A stretch of DNA of 64,000 nucleotides from Corynebacterium sp. 74A (GTDB lineage: Bacteria > Actinomycetota > Actinomycetes > Mycobacteriales > Mycobacteriaceae). This document shows, one piece after another, positions 25,431 through 35,750 of the stretch. A program made the translations under genes and the position numbers. Location of the stretch: assembly GCF_008930665.1 (NCBI RefSeq), contig NZ_PQMG01000003.1, positions 310,001-374,000 of the forward strand, in the 5' to 3' direction. Below the pieces are notes generated by a model that was given only the letters and a program-made list of their open reading frames with translations, was not told where the DNA came from and did not search any database. Every line of letters starts with the position of its first letter. Position 1 is the stretch's first letter.

Positions 25431-26422
25431 TGCTGGGCCTTCCGCTTGAGCTGGCGTTCATCATACTCGTCATAGGCATCCACGATGGCGCCCACGAGCT
25501 GGTGGCGCACCACGTCCTCGGCGCCGAGATCGGCGAAGTAGATATCCTCTACCCCGGAGAGGATCTCGCGGATAATGCGCAACCCGGACTTCTGCCCACC
25601 AGGCAGATCCACCTGCGTGATATCGCCGGTGACCACCATCGTGGAGCCAAAGCCGAGGCGGGTAAGAAACATCTTCATCTGCGCCGGCGTGGTGTTCTGG
25701 GCCTCGTCGAGGATCACGAACGCATCATTCAGGGTGCGGCCGCGCATATAGGCCAAGGGCGCCACCTCGATCACGCCGGCCTCCATGAGCTTGGTGATGG
25801 CCTCGGGGTCCATCATGTCGCGCAGCGCATCATAGAGCGGCCGCAGATAGGGGTCGATCTTGTCATTTAAGGTGCCGGGCAAAAAGCCCAGCTTCTCCCC
25901 CGCCTCCACGGCGGGACGAGTGAGAATGATGCGCGACACAGCCTTGGACTGCAGAGCCTGCACCGCCTTGGCCATGGCCAAATAGGTTTTACCGGAGCCG
26001 GCCGGGCCGATACCGAAGACCACGGTGTGCTCATCGATGGCATCCACATAGTCCTGCTGGCCGCGGGTCTTGGGGCGAATCACCTTGCCGCGGCGGGCCA
26101 CGATCTCCTGGGCCAGGCGGCGATTAACGCCCTCGGGGGCCTCGACGCTCACCATGGTGATGGTGTGCTTGACCGCATCGCGGGTGATTACGTGCCCCCG
26201 CCGCGCCATGGCCTGCAGCTCGTTCAGCACGCGGCGCGCCCGAGCCACCACGGGGGCGGGCCCGGTGAGGGTGACCTCGTTGCCGCGCACGAAGAAATCG
26301 CAGGCCAGCTGGTTGTCGAGGACCTTGATGTTCTCGTCATTGATCCCGCAGACCGCCTGGGCCAGCTGCGGCTCGATGCTATAGCTCAGCGATGCGGTTT
26401 CTGTGCGCTCGTAGATTCCCAC
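25427..26422 (-). CDS. phoH: PhoH-family ATPase
   Basis: A 331-residue cytoplasmic ATPase. A KH-like N-terminal part is followed by the P-loop [16 protein letters not shown] and Walker [15 protein letters not shown], with FLTRLGFGS after it. Pairing with ybeY is typical and supports an RNA-processing role, possibly as a helicase. GTG 26422 was chosen: AAAGAGAG lies just upstream and the longer upstream frame is read-through of the rsmE region. Confidence 0.92.
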   Translation of the reverse strand: MGIYERTETASLSYSIEPQLAQAVCGINDENIKVLDNQLACDFFVRGNEVTLTGPAPVVARARRVLNELQAMARRGHVITRDAVKHTITMVSVEAPEGVNRRLAQEIVARRGKVIRPKTRGQQDYVDAIDEHTVVFGIGPAGSGKTYLAMAKAVQALQSKAVSRIILTRPAVEAGEKLGFLPGTLNDKIDPYLRPLYDALRDMMDPEAITKLMEAGVIEVAPLAYMRGRTLNDAFVILDEAQNTTPAQMKMFLTRLGFGSTMVVTGDITQVDLPGGQKSGLRIIREILSGVEDIYFADLGAEDVVRHQLVGAIVDAYDEYDERQLKRKAQQ

Positions 26423-26462
26423 GTGCTCTCTTTCTTGTCCTTTCCGGAGTGTCCACTGCAGC

Positions 26463-27224
26463 TTAACGTAGATGCCAGCGCGGAGTGCGCGAACCAATCG
26501 CGGCCAACGCCACCAGCCCGGCGCTGGCCGTGCGCAGCACCTCGGGGCCGAGCAACACCGGCTGGGCGCCCGCCACGCGAAAGGCCGCCAGCTCCTCCTC
26601 ACTGATCCCGCCCTCGGGGCCGACGATGAGCATGATCTCTGGGGCATCAACGGTGGCGGTGCCCAGCGACTCGGTGGCTTCCTCGTGCAGCACATAGGCC
26701 AGCCCACCGGCGGCGGTGAGGGCGTCGATGCGCTGCACAATGTCAGCGGTCTGGTGCAGCTGCTCCACCTCGGGCACGACGGGGCGGCGGGACTGCTTGG
26801 CAGCCGCCACCGCGGTGCTCACCCATTTGCCGTGCAACTTGGCGCGCTTCTGCGCCGGCCACTTGGCGATACACCTACTGGCTTGCCAGGGAATGAGGGT
26901 ATCGACCCCTCCCTGGGTGGCGAGATCCACAGCGAGCTCCGCCCGCTCGGATTTGGGCAACGCCTGGACGATGCTCACCCGTGGCCGCGGCGCGGCCACC
27001 TCTTCCACCGCGCAGACAATCAGCTCCACGCGCTGCTTGCTGGGCGGGGCGGCGATCTCGCAGCGCAACACGAGGCCGCGGCCATTGCTCAGCCGCAGCT
27101 GCTCGCCCGCGCCGAGCCGCATCACGGTGCCGGCGTGGGTGGCCTCTTGGCCGCGCAGCTCCACGCGCGCGCCCACCGGCGGGGCCGCCGCGAGCTCGGG
27201 GTCCAGAAAGAGTGGAAGGGACAC
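26463..27224 (-). CDS. rsmE: 16S rRNA m3U1498 methyltransferase
   Basis: A 253-residue SPOUT-fold methyltransferase. A PUA-like N-terminal part (MSLPLFLDPEL..HAGTVMRLGAG) is followed by the trefoil-knot SAM site LIVGPEGGISEEEL and LGPEVLRTASAGL. It modifies U1498 in the decoding region. Five bp after dnaJ. Confidence 0.94.
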   Translation of the reverse strand: MSLPLFLDPELAAAPPVGARVELRGQEATHAGTVMRLGAGEQLRLSNGRGLVLRCEIAAPPSKQRVELIVCAVEEVAAPRPRVSIVQALPKSERAELAVDLATQGGVDTLIPWQASRCIAKWPAQKRAKLHGKWVSTAVAAAKQSRRPVVPEVEQLHQTADIVQRIDALTAAGGLAYVLHEEATESLGTATVDAPEIMLIVGPEGGISEEELAAFRVAGAQPVLLGPEVLRTASAGLVALAAIGSRTPRWHLR

Positions 27225-27229
27225 TGCTC

Positions 27230-28366
27230 TTACCTGCGGAAGCGGCTGCGGACGCGGTCAAAGAAACCCTCGCCCTCACGGTCCTGGCTATGCACCTTGA
27301 CCGACTCGGAGGACTGGGCACGCACCTTCTCCAGCAGCTCGCGGGAGGCGTCGTTGAGCTCGGTGGGCACGATGACGTCGAGGTGGGCCACCATGTCACC
27401 GGCGCCCTCGGCGCGCAGCTTCGGCATGCCGGCGCCGTGCATGCGTACGGTCTGTCCGGGCTGAGAGCCCGGCTGGATGTCCACTGTCAGTTCCTCGCCG
27501 CGGAGATCGGTGACGGTGAGAGCGGCGCCGAGCGCCGCATCCACCATGGGCACCTTCGCGGTGAAGTGCAGGGTATCGCCATCGCGGGTGAATACCGGGT
27601 GCGGCGTGGTGCTGACCTCCACGTAGAGATCGCCGGCCGGCCCGCCGCCGTGTCCGACCTCGCCCTGGCCGGCCATGCGAATGCGCATGCCGTCGGCGAT
27701 GCCCTGCGGAATAGACACCACGAGATCGCGGCGCTTGCGCACCCGCCCCTCGCCCGAGCACTCCGAGCAGGGATCCTTGATGATCTCGCCGAAGCCTTGG
27801 CAAGCGCGGCAGGGGCGGGATGTCATCACATTGCCCAGGATGCTGCGCTGCACCTCTTGGATCTCGCCGCTACCATGACACGTCCCACAGGTCTCGGGCG
27901 CGGACTTGGACTCCGAACCGGTGCCCTCGCAGCGATCGCAGAGCACGGCGGTATCGACGGTGATGTCCTTCTTGACGCCGCGGAAGGCCTCCTCTAGGGA
28001 GATCTCGGTGCGCAGCAAGGCATCGTTGCCGGGCTGCACCCGCGAGCGCGGGCCGCGGCCGCCCCCGCCGGCGCCACCGAAGAAGGCTTCGAAGATATCG
28101 CCGAAGCCGCCACCGGAGAATCCACCGCCGTAGCCGCCTTGAGCGCGCTGCTCCATCGGGTCCCCGCCCATGTCCACGATGCGGCGTTTCTCGGGATCGA
28201 GCAGGACTTCTTGGGCCACCGAGATCTCGCGGAACTTCTCCGCTGCCTCCTCGGTATCGTTGACATCTGGGTGGTACTTGCGGGCCAGCTTGCGATACGC
28301 CTTTTTAATCTGCGCATCGCTTGCCGATGAGTCCACGCCCAAGATTCCGTAGTAGTCACGAGCCAC
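27230..28366 (-). CDS. dnaJ: Co-chaperone DnaJ (second copy, DnaJ2 type)
   Basis: A 378-residue J-domain protein that stimulates DnaK. The J domain has KYHPDVN, then a Gly/Phe linker ([18 protein letters not shown]). Four CxxCxGxG zinc modules follow: [24 protein letters not shown] and CSECSGEG. The position next to hrcA and rsmE matches the actinobacterial dnaJ2 locus, not the dnaK operon. It starts at GTG. No CIRCE element was found upstream; the 93-bp gap from hrcA may hold a promoter. Confidence 0.94.
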   Translation of the reverse strand: MARDYYGILGVDSSASDAQIKKAYRKLARKYHPDVNDTEEAAEKFREISVAQEVLLDPEKRRIVDMGGDPMEQRAQGGYGGGFSGGGFGDIFEAFFGGAGGGGRGPRSRVQPGNDALLRTEISLEEAFRGVKKDITVDTAVLCDRCEGTGSESKSAPETCGTCHGSGEIQEVQRSILGNVMTSRPCRACQGFGEIIKDPCSECSGEGRVRKRRDLVVSIPQGIADGMRIRMAGQGEVGHGGGPAGDLYVEVSTTPHPVFTRDGDTLHFTAKVPMVDAALGAALTVTDLRGEELTVDIQPGSQPGQTVRMHGAGMPKLRAEGAGDMVAHLDVIVPTELNDASRELLEKVRAQSSESVKVHSQDREGEGFFDRVRSRFRR

Positions 28367-28459
28367 GAGTCTTAATCTTTCCCCTAAGTAGTTGTATATT
28401 GACAGTGCTCAAACACCGATAGCTTAGTCTCCTCCCCTACAAGGAGAAACTTCACGGGA

Positions 28460-29497
28460 TTATTCCCCGTGATATTCATCCGTGAGCACCCGCGACACAT
28501 AACTGGCCACGGCCTGCACCTTGGACATGGTGCCGTAGTAATCCATATAGGTCGGCCCCATCACCCCCATGCCACCTAGGCGTTCGCCGGTGCCATAGCC
28601 GGTGGCCACCAGCGAGGTGTGCTTCAGCTCCGACTCCTCGTGCTCGTCGCCGATGGAGACGCGCACGGAGCCGAGATCGTGGGCATTGGAGAGCAGCTTG
28701 AGCACCACCACTTGCTCCTCCAGCGCCTCGAGCACCTCGGGGAGCCCTTGAGGAAAGTCGCCACGGGCGCGGCTGAGATTGGAGGCACCGGCCAAGATGA
28801 GGCGATCGGAGGGCGCCTCCACGAGGGTCTCGATGAGCACGGTGGCGCAGGTGATCACGGGAATACGGATGTCGTGCGGCGCATGGGAGGCGAGATCCGC
28901 CAGCGCCACCGAGGCATCGGAGAGAGTGTGATTGCCCAGGGCCCGGTTAAGGGCGTGGCGCAGCTGCCCCACTTGTTCCGGCTCGATCACATCCTCGAGC
29001 TCCACATTGCGTTGCTCCACCCGGCCGGTATCGGTGATGAGCACGAGCAAGAGCCGCACGGGGCTGAGCAGCACCACCTCGCAGTGCTTGACCCGCGAGA
29101 CCTGCAGCATCGGCATCTGCACCACCGCCGCTTGGCGGGTGAGTTGGGAGAGCAGCTGTACGGCGCGCCGCAGCACATCTTCAAGATCCACCCCTTCCTC
29201 CAGGAAGGAGAGGATGGCGCGCCGCTCGGGCAGCGAGAGCGGTTTGACGTCATGAATAGAGTCCACGAAGCTGCGATAGGCCTTCTCCGTGGGAACCCGC
29301 CCCGAGGAGGCGTGAGGCTGGGTGATAAAACCCTCCGATTCCAGCACCGCCATGTCATTGCGGATGGTGGCCGAGGACACCCCGAGGTTATAGCGCTCCA
29401 CCAGCGACTTCGACCCCACGGGCTCCTGAGAGCTGATGTAATCGGCAACGATCGCGCGCAGCACGCGGACACGCCGCGCATCAGTGGCTGTGGACAT
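28460..29497 (-). CDS. hrcA: Heat-inducible transcription repressor HrcA
   Basis: A 345-residue repressor of groE-type chaperone genes. The winged helix at the start has [20 protein letters not shown] and [22 protein letters not shown]-like dimer domain follows. It normally binds CIRCE (TTAGCACTC-N9-GAGTGCTAA), so its targets must be elsewhere, since none is seen in this window. GGGAGG precedes ATG. Confidence 0.95.
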   Translation of the reverse strand: MSTATDARRVRVLRAIVADYISSQEPVGSKSLVERYNLGVSSATIRNDMAVLESEGFITQPHASSGRVPTEKAYRSFVDSIHDVKPLSLPERRAILSFLEEGVDLEDVLRRAVQLLSQLTRQAAVVQMPMLQVSRVKHCEVVLLSPVRLLLVLITDTGRVEQRNVELEDVIEPEQVGQLRHALNRALGNHTLSDASVALADLASHAPHDIRIPVITCATVLIETLVEAPSDRLILAGASNLSRARGDFPQGLPEVLEALEEQVVVLKLLSNAHDLGSVRVSIGDEHEESELKHTSLVATGYGTGERLGGMGVMGPTYMDYYGTMSKVQAVASYVSRVLTDEYHGE

Positions 29498-29525
29498 GCA
29501 TCTACCTCCCTCTTAACGCACCAGC

Positions 29526-30665
29526 CTAGTGCTCCTCCTCCGCGAGCAACAGATCGGCGATGATCCCATCGGCCAAGAGGCGCCCCTGATCACTCAGTCT
29601 GAGCCGGTGCTTATCGACGCTCAGTAGCTGGCGATCGACGTAGCGGTCGATCGTCTCCGCAGCAGCCGGGTCCAGCGCGCTCCGCGCTATCCCCTCGCGC
29701 ATGCGCAGGCCCAGCATAATCTGCTCGGTGTGGCGGTCGCTAGCACTGAGCTGCTCCGTCTCCTGAATCGGCAACTCGGCGCGGCCGAGCCGCTCATAGT
29801 AGCGTCGCGGATGCTTGACGTTATAGAAGCGCTGGTCGCCGATATGCGAGTGCGCCCCAGGCCCAGCGCCCCACCAGTCGGCATCGCTCCAGTAGCCGAT
29901 ATTGTGCCGGCACTCCCCGCCCGGGCGGGCCCAATTGGACACCTCATACCAGTCGAGCCCGGCCGCTTCGAGGCCCTGGGAGATGAGCTCATAGCGGCGG
30001 GCCATCACATCATCGTCGGGTGCCGGCAGCTGCCCGGTGCGCACCAGCCGACCCATTTTGGTGTTGGGTTCCACGATCAGCGCATAGGCAGAGACGTGGT
30101 CCACCCCGGCGCCCAGGATCGTCTCCAGCGTGAGGCGCACATCATCATCCGTTTCGCCCGGGGTGCCGTAGATCATGTCGAGGTTCACGTGCTCGAAGCC
30201 GGCGGCGTGCGCCTGCTCCGCTGCCGTGGCGGCACGTCCTGGGGTGTGGGTGCGATCGAGGGTCGCCAGCACCGATTCGCTGGCGGATTGCATCCCCAAA
30301 GACACGCGGGTGAAACCGCCCGCGCGCAGCTGCTCGAAATAGCGGGCCGAGGTGGATTCCGGATTGGACTCGGTGGTGATCTCCGCATCGGGGGCGAGAT
30401 CATAGTGCTGGCGGATTATGCCCAGAATGGAGACGAGTTTCTCCGCGCCGAGCAGCGAGGGCGTGCCCCCACCGATAAAGACCGTGTCCACCACGCGATG
30501 GCTGGTAGCGGCGGCCGAGAGCTCCAGCTCGATGGCCAATGCCTGGAGATAGGACTCCGGGGAGGAGGCGCTACCGAGCTCGCCCGGGGTGTAGGTATTG
30601 AAATCGCAATATCCACAGCGCGTGGCGCAAAAGGGCACGTGAATATACACGCCAAAGGTGCTCAT
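29526..30665 (-). CDS. hemW: Radical SAM protein HemW
   Basis: A 379-residue radical SAM protein that binds haem and inserts it into target proteins; often misnamed HemN. The iron-sulfur motif is CATRCGYCDF at the start, followed by FIGGGTPSLL and ITTESNPES. The C-terminal HemW domain has GAGPGAHSHIGDQRFYN. ATG 30665 was chosen from family similarity (MSTFGVYIHVPFC). It lies 28 bp before hrcA in the operon. Confidence 0.92.
   Translation of the reverse strand: MSTFGVYIHVPFCATRCGYCDFNTYTPGELGSASSPESYLQALAIELELSAAATSHRVVDTVFIGGGTPSLLGAEKLVSILGIIRQHYDLAPDAEITTESNPESTSARYFEQLRAGGFTRVSLGMQSASESVLATLDRTHTPGRAATAAEQAHAAGFEHVNLDMIYGTPGETDDDVRLTLETILGAGVDHVSAYALIVEPNTKMGRLVRTGQLPAPDDDVMARRYELISQGLEAAGLDWYEVSNWARPGGECRHNIGYWSDADWWGAGPGAHSHIGDQRFYNVKHPRRYYERLGRAELPIQETEQLSASDRHTEQIMLGLRMREGIARSALDPAAAETIDRYVDRQLLSVDKHRLRLSDQGRLLADGIIADLLLAEEEH
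29609..29620 (+). repeat. GCTTATCGACGC motif copy 7 (in hemW)
   Basis: Antisense; the coding strand reads Val-Asp-Lys. Confidence 0.8.
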
Positions 30666-30673
30666 GGCTGCTC

Positions 30674-31354
30674 TCATGCACCCCGGTCGCTGGCGTGCAT
30701 GCGGCGACGCACCGAGGCCACCACGCCGTCGATCCACGCCCGCTCGGCGAGAAACTCGGGCGGGTGGGAGCCGCGGGCAGCCGCGGCATAGGACGGGTGG
30801 GCGCGGGCGACGGTCTCCAGCCAGCCCTCGGCGCAGGCGTGCACCAGCCGGCGGGTGCGGGTGAACATGGTGGCTAGGCTCACGCTCTCAAGGTCTGCGG
30901 CGGCACAGGCAGTCTGGTCCAGCTCCCATTCCACAATCGCGGCGAGCTGCTGGGTGGCCAGTTCGGTGCGACCCTGCATGGCGTTGCTCAGCGCCGGCAC
31001 CGACATCGGGCTGGATAGCGCGAAGGAGGTGGAGAGCAGGTGGGCGTCGACAAGCTGCGGGCGCGCATATCGCTCCGTGCGCTTGCTAGATTCCCACACG
31101 CCCATGGACCCGGCGCGCAGCCCGCTGATGAGGGCCTGGCGGATGCCGTAGAGCTCCGAGACCACCACGCGGGCGTCGTTGATGGCTTCCACCGCGATCT
31201 CGTCGAATTCGAGGAGGCATTCCTCCACGAGCTCGGCGTCCCAGTCGGTGATGGCTTCGGCGATGTGCTCGATGTATTCGGCCACTTCATCGCCGATGTT
31301 GTACATCTCTTGAGTGAGCTCTTTGAGGCGCAGCTTGGCGTCAAGTAGCTCCAC
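30674..31354 (-). CDS. Helical protein of unknown function, first gene of the operon
   Basis: A 226-residue mainly helical soluble protein, with heptad-like stretches near the start (LRLKELTQEMYNIGDEVAEYIEHI). GTG 31354 was chosen because AAGGAG lies six bases upstream; the ATG at 31393 has no such site. It heads an 11-gene leftward set with gaps of 0-93 bp. I recognise no motif. A one-base variant of the repeat motif is at 31044-31055. Confidence 0.6.
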   Translation of the reverse strand: MELLDAKLRLKELTQEMYNIGDEVAEYIEHIAEAITDWDAELVEECLLEFDEIAVEAINDARVVVSELYGIRQALISGLRAGSMGVWESSKRTERYARPQLVDAHLLSTSFALSSPMSVPALSNAMQGRTELATQQLAAIVEWELDQTACAAADLESVSLATMFTRTRRLVHACAEGWLETVARAHPSYAAAARGSHPPEFLAERAWIDGVVASVRRRMHASDRGA

Positions 31355-31423
31355 GTGCTGCTCCTTTACTCGCTGGGACGGGCGGGGTGTCATCTGCGCG
31401 TACGACTTTAAGCCAGTTCTAAG

Positions 31424-31468
31424 AAAAAAGGGGGATGCCTCGCCGGGTGTGGCCCGATGGAGACATCC
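31424..31468 (-). terminator. Rho-independent terminator of fadD
   Basis: Arms GGATGTCTC/GAGGCATCC (one T:G pair), with an inner CGGG/CCCG stem, followed on the minus strand by CCC and six T. It starts 19 bp after the fadD stop and insulates the downstream operon. Confidence 0.85.
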
Positions 31469-31487
31469 GCCCTAGGTAGTCCTGCGG

Positions 31488-33326
31488 CTAGTTCGTGCGG
31501 TAGAGCACGTCGATCTCTTCCGAGAAGCGCCGCACCACCACGTTGCGCTTGACCTTCAAGGTGGGAGTGAGCTCGTTTTCTTCTTCCTTGAGGTCCCGGT
31601 CCAGGATGTAGAACTTCTTGATCGCCTCGGCGTGCGAGACCATCATATTCGCGGAGTTGATCGCGTCCTGGATTTCGGCGCGGAGCATGGGATCAAGGGC
31701 CACATCCTTCACGGACTTGGAGAGCGGGATATTGCGCTGCGCCTTGAAGTGCTCGAAGGCCTCCGGCTCCAGGGTGATGAGCACGCCGACGAAGGGCTTG
31801 CCATCGCCCACCACCAGCGCCTGGGAGATCAGCGGGTGGGAGCGCAGCTGATCCTCCAGCGGGCCGGGCGAGATATTCTTGCCGCCGGCGGTGACAATGA
31901 GATCCTTCTTGCGCCCGGTGATCTCGATGTGGCCGGATTCGTAGATCTCGCCGAGGTCGCCGGTGTTGAACCAGCCATCCTCGTCGAAAGACTCGCGATT
32001 GGCCTCCTCATTATTCCAGTAGCCGCGGAAGAGGGTCTGCCCCTTGAACATCACCTCGCCCTCCGAGGACAGCCGTGCGGACACGCCGCCGACAGGGCGG
32101 CCGACGGTGCCGATGATGTTGTCATCAAAGTTCACCGCGGCGGCGGCGGTGAGCTCGGTGAGACCATAGCCCTCGTACACCGTGACGCCGATGCCGCGGT
32201 AGAAGTGCAAGAGATCCCGGTCCATGGCGGCGCCGCCGGAGATGCAATAGCGTACCGAATTACCGAGGGCGGCGCGGAGCTTGGAATAGACCAGCTTGTC
32301 ATAGGTGGCGTGCCGCCACTGCAGGGTCTTGCTGGGGCCTTCCTCGGTATCGAGGGCCTTGGAGTATTCGCGGGCGGTCTTTTCCGCCTTCTCAAAGATC
32401 GCATCCTTGATCGGGCCGGCCTGCTTGGCGTTGAGCGCGGCGCCGTTGCGCACCTTCTCGAACACGCGCGGCACGCCCAAGATGAGATGCGGGCGGGAGC
32501 GCTGGAACTCCACCGGCAGAGTGGAGAAATCGGACCAGTGGCTCTGGGTGGCGCCAGAGATCACCACGGCCAAAGAAACAGCGCGTGAGAACACGTGTGC
32601 CAGCGGCAGGAAGGTGAGCACCCGATTGCCTGGGGCGGCCACCTGGCCGATGGGGTGCGTGAGCAAGGCATAGGCCTCGGCCAACCAGTTGTGGTGAGTC
32701 AGCATGCACCCCTTGGGGCGGCCGGTGGTGCCCGAGGTGTAGACCAAGGAGGCGAGATCCTCGGAGCGGGTCTCGGCAATGCGCTCCTCCACCGCGGCAT
32801 CTTCCACCTCACGGCCTTCAAACATAATGGTGTCCACGGCGGAGGCATTAATTTCTAGGATGCGGCGCAGCTTCGATGCCGAACCGGAGAGCCGCGGTAC
32901 ACCATTCTCGTCCACCAGCAGGTTACGCATGAGTGCGGTGTGCTCTTGGGATTCGGTAAAGGCGAATACCGCCCCAGAATCCTCAATAATCCACTGCACT
33001 TGGCTGAGCGAGGAGGAGCCATAAATCGGCACCGACACGGCGCCGGCCGCCCAAATGGCGAAATCAATGAGCGTCCACTCATAGCGGGTCTCGCAGAGCA
33101 GGGCCACGCGATCCCCCTTCTGTACTCCATTGGCAATTAAGCCCTTGGCCACCGCATAGACTTCCTCCGCAAATTCTTGGCCGGTGACATTAACCCATTC
33201 AAAGTTCTGCGGCCGGGTAAACATAATGCCGTAAGGGCGGGAGCGGGCGGTCTCCAGCATGGCGCTCAGGCATGTGTCGTGCTCGCCGATGCTGTACTTC
33301 GCGGGGGTGGAGTACTCATTCACCAT
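31488..33326 (-). CDS. fadD15: Long-chain acyl-CoA synthetase (FadD15 type)
   Basis: A 612-residue fatty acid:CoA ligase. The P-loop is YTSGTTGRPKGCMLTH; then GYGLTE, TGDLGEI and the hinge GRKKDLIVTAGGKNISP. The C-terminal LTPTLKVKRN carries the catalytic Lys. Compared with the ligase at 4182 it has the longer AMP-binding insert seen in eukaryote-like long-chain enzymes. ATG 33326 follows AGAAAGG. It is divergent from malQ. In mycolate-making bacteria it probably feeds fatty acids to membrane and mycolic lipids. Confidence 0.88.
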   Translation of the reverse strand: MVNEYSTPAKYSIGEHDTCLSAMLETARSRPYGIMFTRPQNFEWVNVTGQEFAEEVYAVAKGLIANGVQKGDRVALLCETRYEWTLIDFAIWAAGAVSVPIYGSSSLSQVQWIIEDSGAVFAFTESQEHTALMRNLLVDENGVPRLSGSASKLRRILEINASAVDTIMFEGREVEDAAVEERIAETRSEDLASLVYTSGTTGRPKGCMLTHHNWLAEAYALLTHPIGQVAAPGNRVLTFLPLAHVFSRAVSLAVVISGATQSHWSDFSTLPVEFQRSRPHLILGVPRVFEKVRNGAALNAKQAGPIKDAIFEKAEKTAREYSKALDTEEGPSKTLQWRHATYDKLVYSKLRAALGNSVRYCISGGAAMDRDLLHFYRGIGVTVYEGYGLTELTAAAAVNFDDNIIGTVGRPVGGVSARLSSEGEVMFKGQTLFRGYWNNEEANRESFDEDGWFNTGDLGEIYESGHIEITGRKKDLIVTAGGKNISPGPLEDQLRSHPLISQALVVGDGKPFVGVLITLEPEAFEHFKAQRNIPLSKSVKDVALDPMLRAEIQDAINSANMMVSHAEAIKKFYILDRDLKEEENELTPTLKVKRNVVVRRFSEEIDVLYRTN

Positions 33327-33483
33327 GCTTATTGTGGACCTTTCTATCAACCGGGCGGCAACGCCCATGCCTATTTTGAAGAAACCTTCACGTTGTAAGC
33401 TACCCGCCCCCACTGGCCGAGCGCACATAGCTCGATAACGATAGCGCGCAATTATTGCACGATCCTCAGCGGTCAATGGCACT

Positions 33484-35637
33484 ATGGTTCCTGTGAGCTC
33501 TAGAGACGAACTTCGTAATTTAGCCAGTACCCTGAGTGTTGCGACACACTACACCGCTAATGATGGTTCCGTGGTGGAGGTAAGCGAGGACACCCTCGTC
33601 TCCATCATTGGGGCCTTAGGTTATGAGCTGTCCGCCGACTCCTCTGAGCAGGAGTTAGCACAGTTACGCGCCCGCGTGGAGGATGCGGAAGCAACGCGCC
33701 CTTTGCCGCGCTGCGTGGTGGCCCGGGAAGGGGATCGCCACTTCTTTAATGTGCACGTGCACGATGGTGCCGCGGCCGATGTGCGGATCCTGCTCGAAGA
33801 GGGCGGCGAGGTGCGCCCCCGCCAGGAGGATAACTGGACTCCCCCGCGCATCGTCGACGGCTGCGCCTGGGGCGAGGCTACCTTCTCTACCCCCGATGAT
33901 CTCCCCCTGGGCTGGCATACGCTGCAGCTGCGTTCCGAGGATATCGAGGAGGAGTGCCAGCTGGTGGTTACCCCCACCACGCTGAGCACCACCGCCTCTT
34001 TGCGCGAGCAGCCCTGTAGCGGCGTGATGGCGCAGCTCTATTCGGTGCGTTCCGCCGACTCGTGGGGGATCGGCGATTTCCATGACCTGGGCACCCTCGC
34101 CGAAGTGCTCGCGACGCATGCCGACGCCGACTACGTGCTGGTCAATCCGCTGCACGCAGCCGAGCCTTTCCCACCGGTGGAGGATTCCCCCTATCTGCCC
34201 ACTACTCGGCGCTTCATGAACCCGATCTATCTGCACATCGAATCCATTCCGGAGTATCAGTCCCTCGATGCCCAGACCCAGGCTGAGATCCAGCAGCTAG
34301 CCGCGCCTCTGAAGGAGCTCAACCACTCGGGCGGGCTCATTGATCGCAATCCGATCTACGCCACCAAGCTGCAGGTGCTGCGCGAGCTCTATAACACTCC
34401 ACGCTCCCCCGAGCACGAGCAACAATTCCGCGAGTATGTGGAGATGGAGGGCCAGGGCCTCATCGACTTCTCCCTGTGGTGCGCCGAACAGGATCTCGCC
34501 GCCGAGGCAGAGCACGCCGCGCAGAATGGCAACCACGCTCTGAGCGAGGAGCCGATGGAGGTGGCCGCCTTCTATGCCTGGGTGCAATGGCTCTGCGATG
34601 CCCAGATGCGTCAGGCGCATCGACGCGCCCTCGACGCCGGCATGAGCATCGGCATCATGGCGGATCTCGCCGTCGGGGTTCATCCCGGTGGCGCCGATGC
34701 CCACACCCTCGCCGAGGTGCTGGCTCCGCAGGCATCGGTGGGCGCCCCACCAGACGCCTATAACCAGCAGGGGCAGGACTGGTCCCAGCCGCCGTGGGAT
34801 CCCTTCAAGCTGGCGGAATCCGGCTATGCGGCTTGGCGCGATATGTTGCGCACGATTTTGCGCCACAGCGGTGGCATCCGCATCGATCACATTCTGGGCT
34901 TGTTCCGTCTGTGGTGGATCCCCCGCATGCAGGCGCCCACGCACGGCACCTATGTGCGCTTCGACTACAACGCCCTAGTCGGCATCTTGGTTCTTGAGGC
35001 CGAGCGCGCCGGGGCCGTGGTGATCGGCGAGGATCTCGGCACCTTCGAGCCCTGGGTGCAGGATGTGCTCGCCGCGCGCGGCATCATGGGCACCTCTATT
35101 TTGTGGTTCGAGTCCGAGCTCGAAGGCGGCGGCCCGCGCCTGCCCGAGCACTACCGCGAGCTGTGTCTGACCTCGGTTACCACCCACGATCTGCCTCCCA
35201 CCGCCGGCTATCTGGCCGGCACCCACGTGGAGCTACGGGATCAGCTGGGATTGTTCAGCCGTTCCAAGGAAGAGGAAAACGCCGAGGATCTGGCGTGGCA
35301 GAACGAGGTGCTGGAGCGCGTCCGCGAGCGGGGCTACTTCCGCGGGCACAGCCCTGTCGAAACCTTCCTGGGCGCCGAGCGCGGCGAGCGCGGACCGCTG
35401 GTGGATTTGGTGGCCGCCCTGCACCGCTATGTGGCCGCCACTCCCTCGCTTCTCACCTGCACCGCGCTGGTGGACTTGGTGGGCGATAAGGCGGTTCAGA
35501 ACCAGCCGGGCACCACGAAGGAGCACTACCCTAACTGGTGTGTGCCGCTGCGGAATGCCGCCGGCGAGCCGATGCTTATTGAGGATCTGGCCGATGCGGA
35601 GTTCTTCCGCACCATCGCCGCAGCAGCGTCCCGTTAG
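33484..35637 (+). CDS. malQ: 4-alpha-glucanotransferase
   Basis: A 717-residue GH77 amylomaltase that transfers glucan chains between maltodextrins and releases glucose. An N-terminal extension of about 150 residues (beta-rich) is typical of actinobacterial MalQ. The catalytic barrel contains YSVRSADSWGIGDF, the Asp-containing GGIRIDHILGLFRLWWIP, GEDLGTFEPWV and TTHDLPPTAGY. The start is tentative: no ribosome binding site is obvious before ATG 33484, and GTG four codons on is possible. Its stop overlaps that of a 38-codon gene. Confidence 0.92.
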   Translation: MVPVSSRDELRNLASTLSVATHYTANDGSVVEVSEDTLVSIIGALGYELSADSSEQELAQLRARVEDAEATRPLPRCVVAREGDRHFFNVHVHDGAAADVRILLEEGGEVRPRQEDNWTPPRIVDGCAWGEATFSTPDDLPLGWHTLQLRSEDIEEECQLVVTPTTLSTTASLREQPCSGVMAQLYSVRSADSWGIGDFHDLGTLAEVLATHADADYVLVNPLHAAEPFPPVEDSPYLPTTRRFMNPIYLHIESIPEYQSLDAQTQAEIQQLAAPLKELNHSGGLIDRNPIYATKLQVLRELYNTPRSPEHEQQFREYVEMEGQGLIDFSLWCAEQDLAAEAEHAAQNGNHALSEEPMEVAAFYAWVQWLCDAQMRQAHRRALDAGMSIGIMADLAVGVHPGGADAHTLAEVLAPQASVGAPPDAYNQQGQDWSQPPWDPFKLAESGYAAWRDMLRTILRHSGGIRIDHILGLFRLWWIPRMQAPTHGTYVRFDYNALVGILVLEAERAGAVVIGEDLGTFEPWVQDVLAARGIMGTSILWFESELEGGGPRLPEHYRELCLTSVTTHDLPPTAGYLAGTHVELRDQLGLFSRSKEEENAEDLAWQNEVLERVRERGYFRGHSPVETFLGAERGERGPLVDLVAALHRYVAATPSLLTCTALVDLVGDKAVQNQPGTTKEHYPNWCVPLRNAAGEPMLIEDLADAEFFRTIAAAASR

Positions 35638-35750
35638 ATATGGCCTAGTAGCGCCATCACCACGACGAACAGCAGCAGCGCGATGAGTGCGAGCGTGACC
35701 CGCGACTTGCCATAGGTACTGCGCGGGCGGCGACGGGGCTTATTCTTCAT
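35634..35750 (-). CDS. 38-residue membrane microprotein
   Basis: A very small gene. A basic N-terminus (MKNKPRRRPRSTYGKSR) is followed by one hydrophobic helix (VTLALIALLLFVVVMALLG). The positive-inside rule predicts the N-terminus in the cytoplasm. Its ATG overlaps the stop of the 100-residue membrane gene as ATGA, which strongly suggests real, coupled translation. The 3' end overlaps malQ's by four bases. Function unknown. Confidence 0.7.
   Translation of the reverse strand: MKNKPRRRPRSTYGKSRVTLALIALLLFVVVMALLGHI

Noticed and set aside
28367..28459. CIRCE element for HrcA upstream of dnaJ
   Set aside because: Only AGTGCTC-like fragments are present; the paired TTAGCACTC-N9-GAGTGCTAA repeat is missing.
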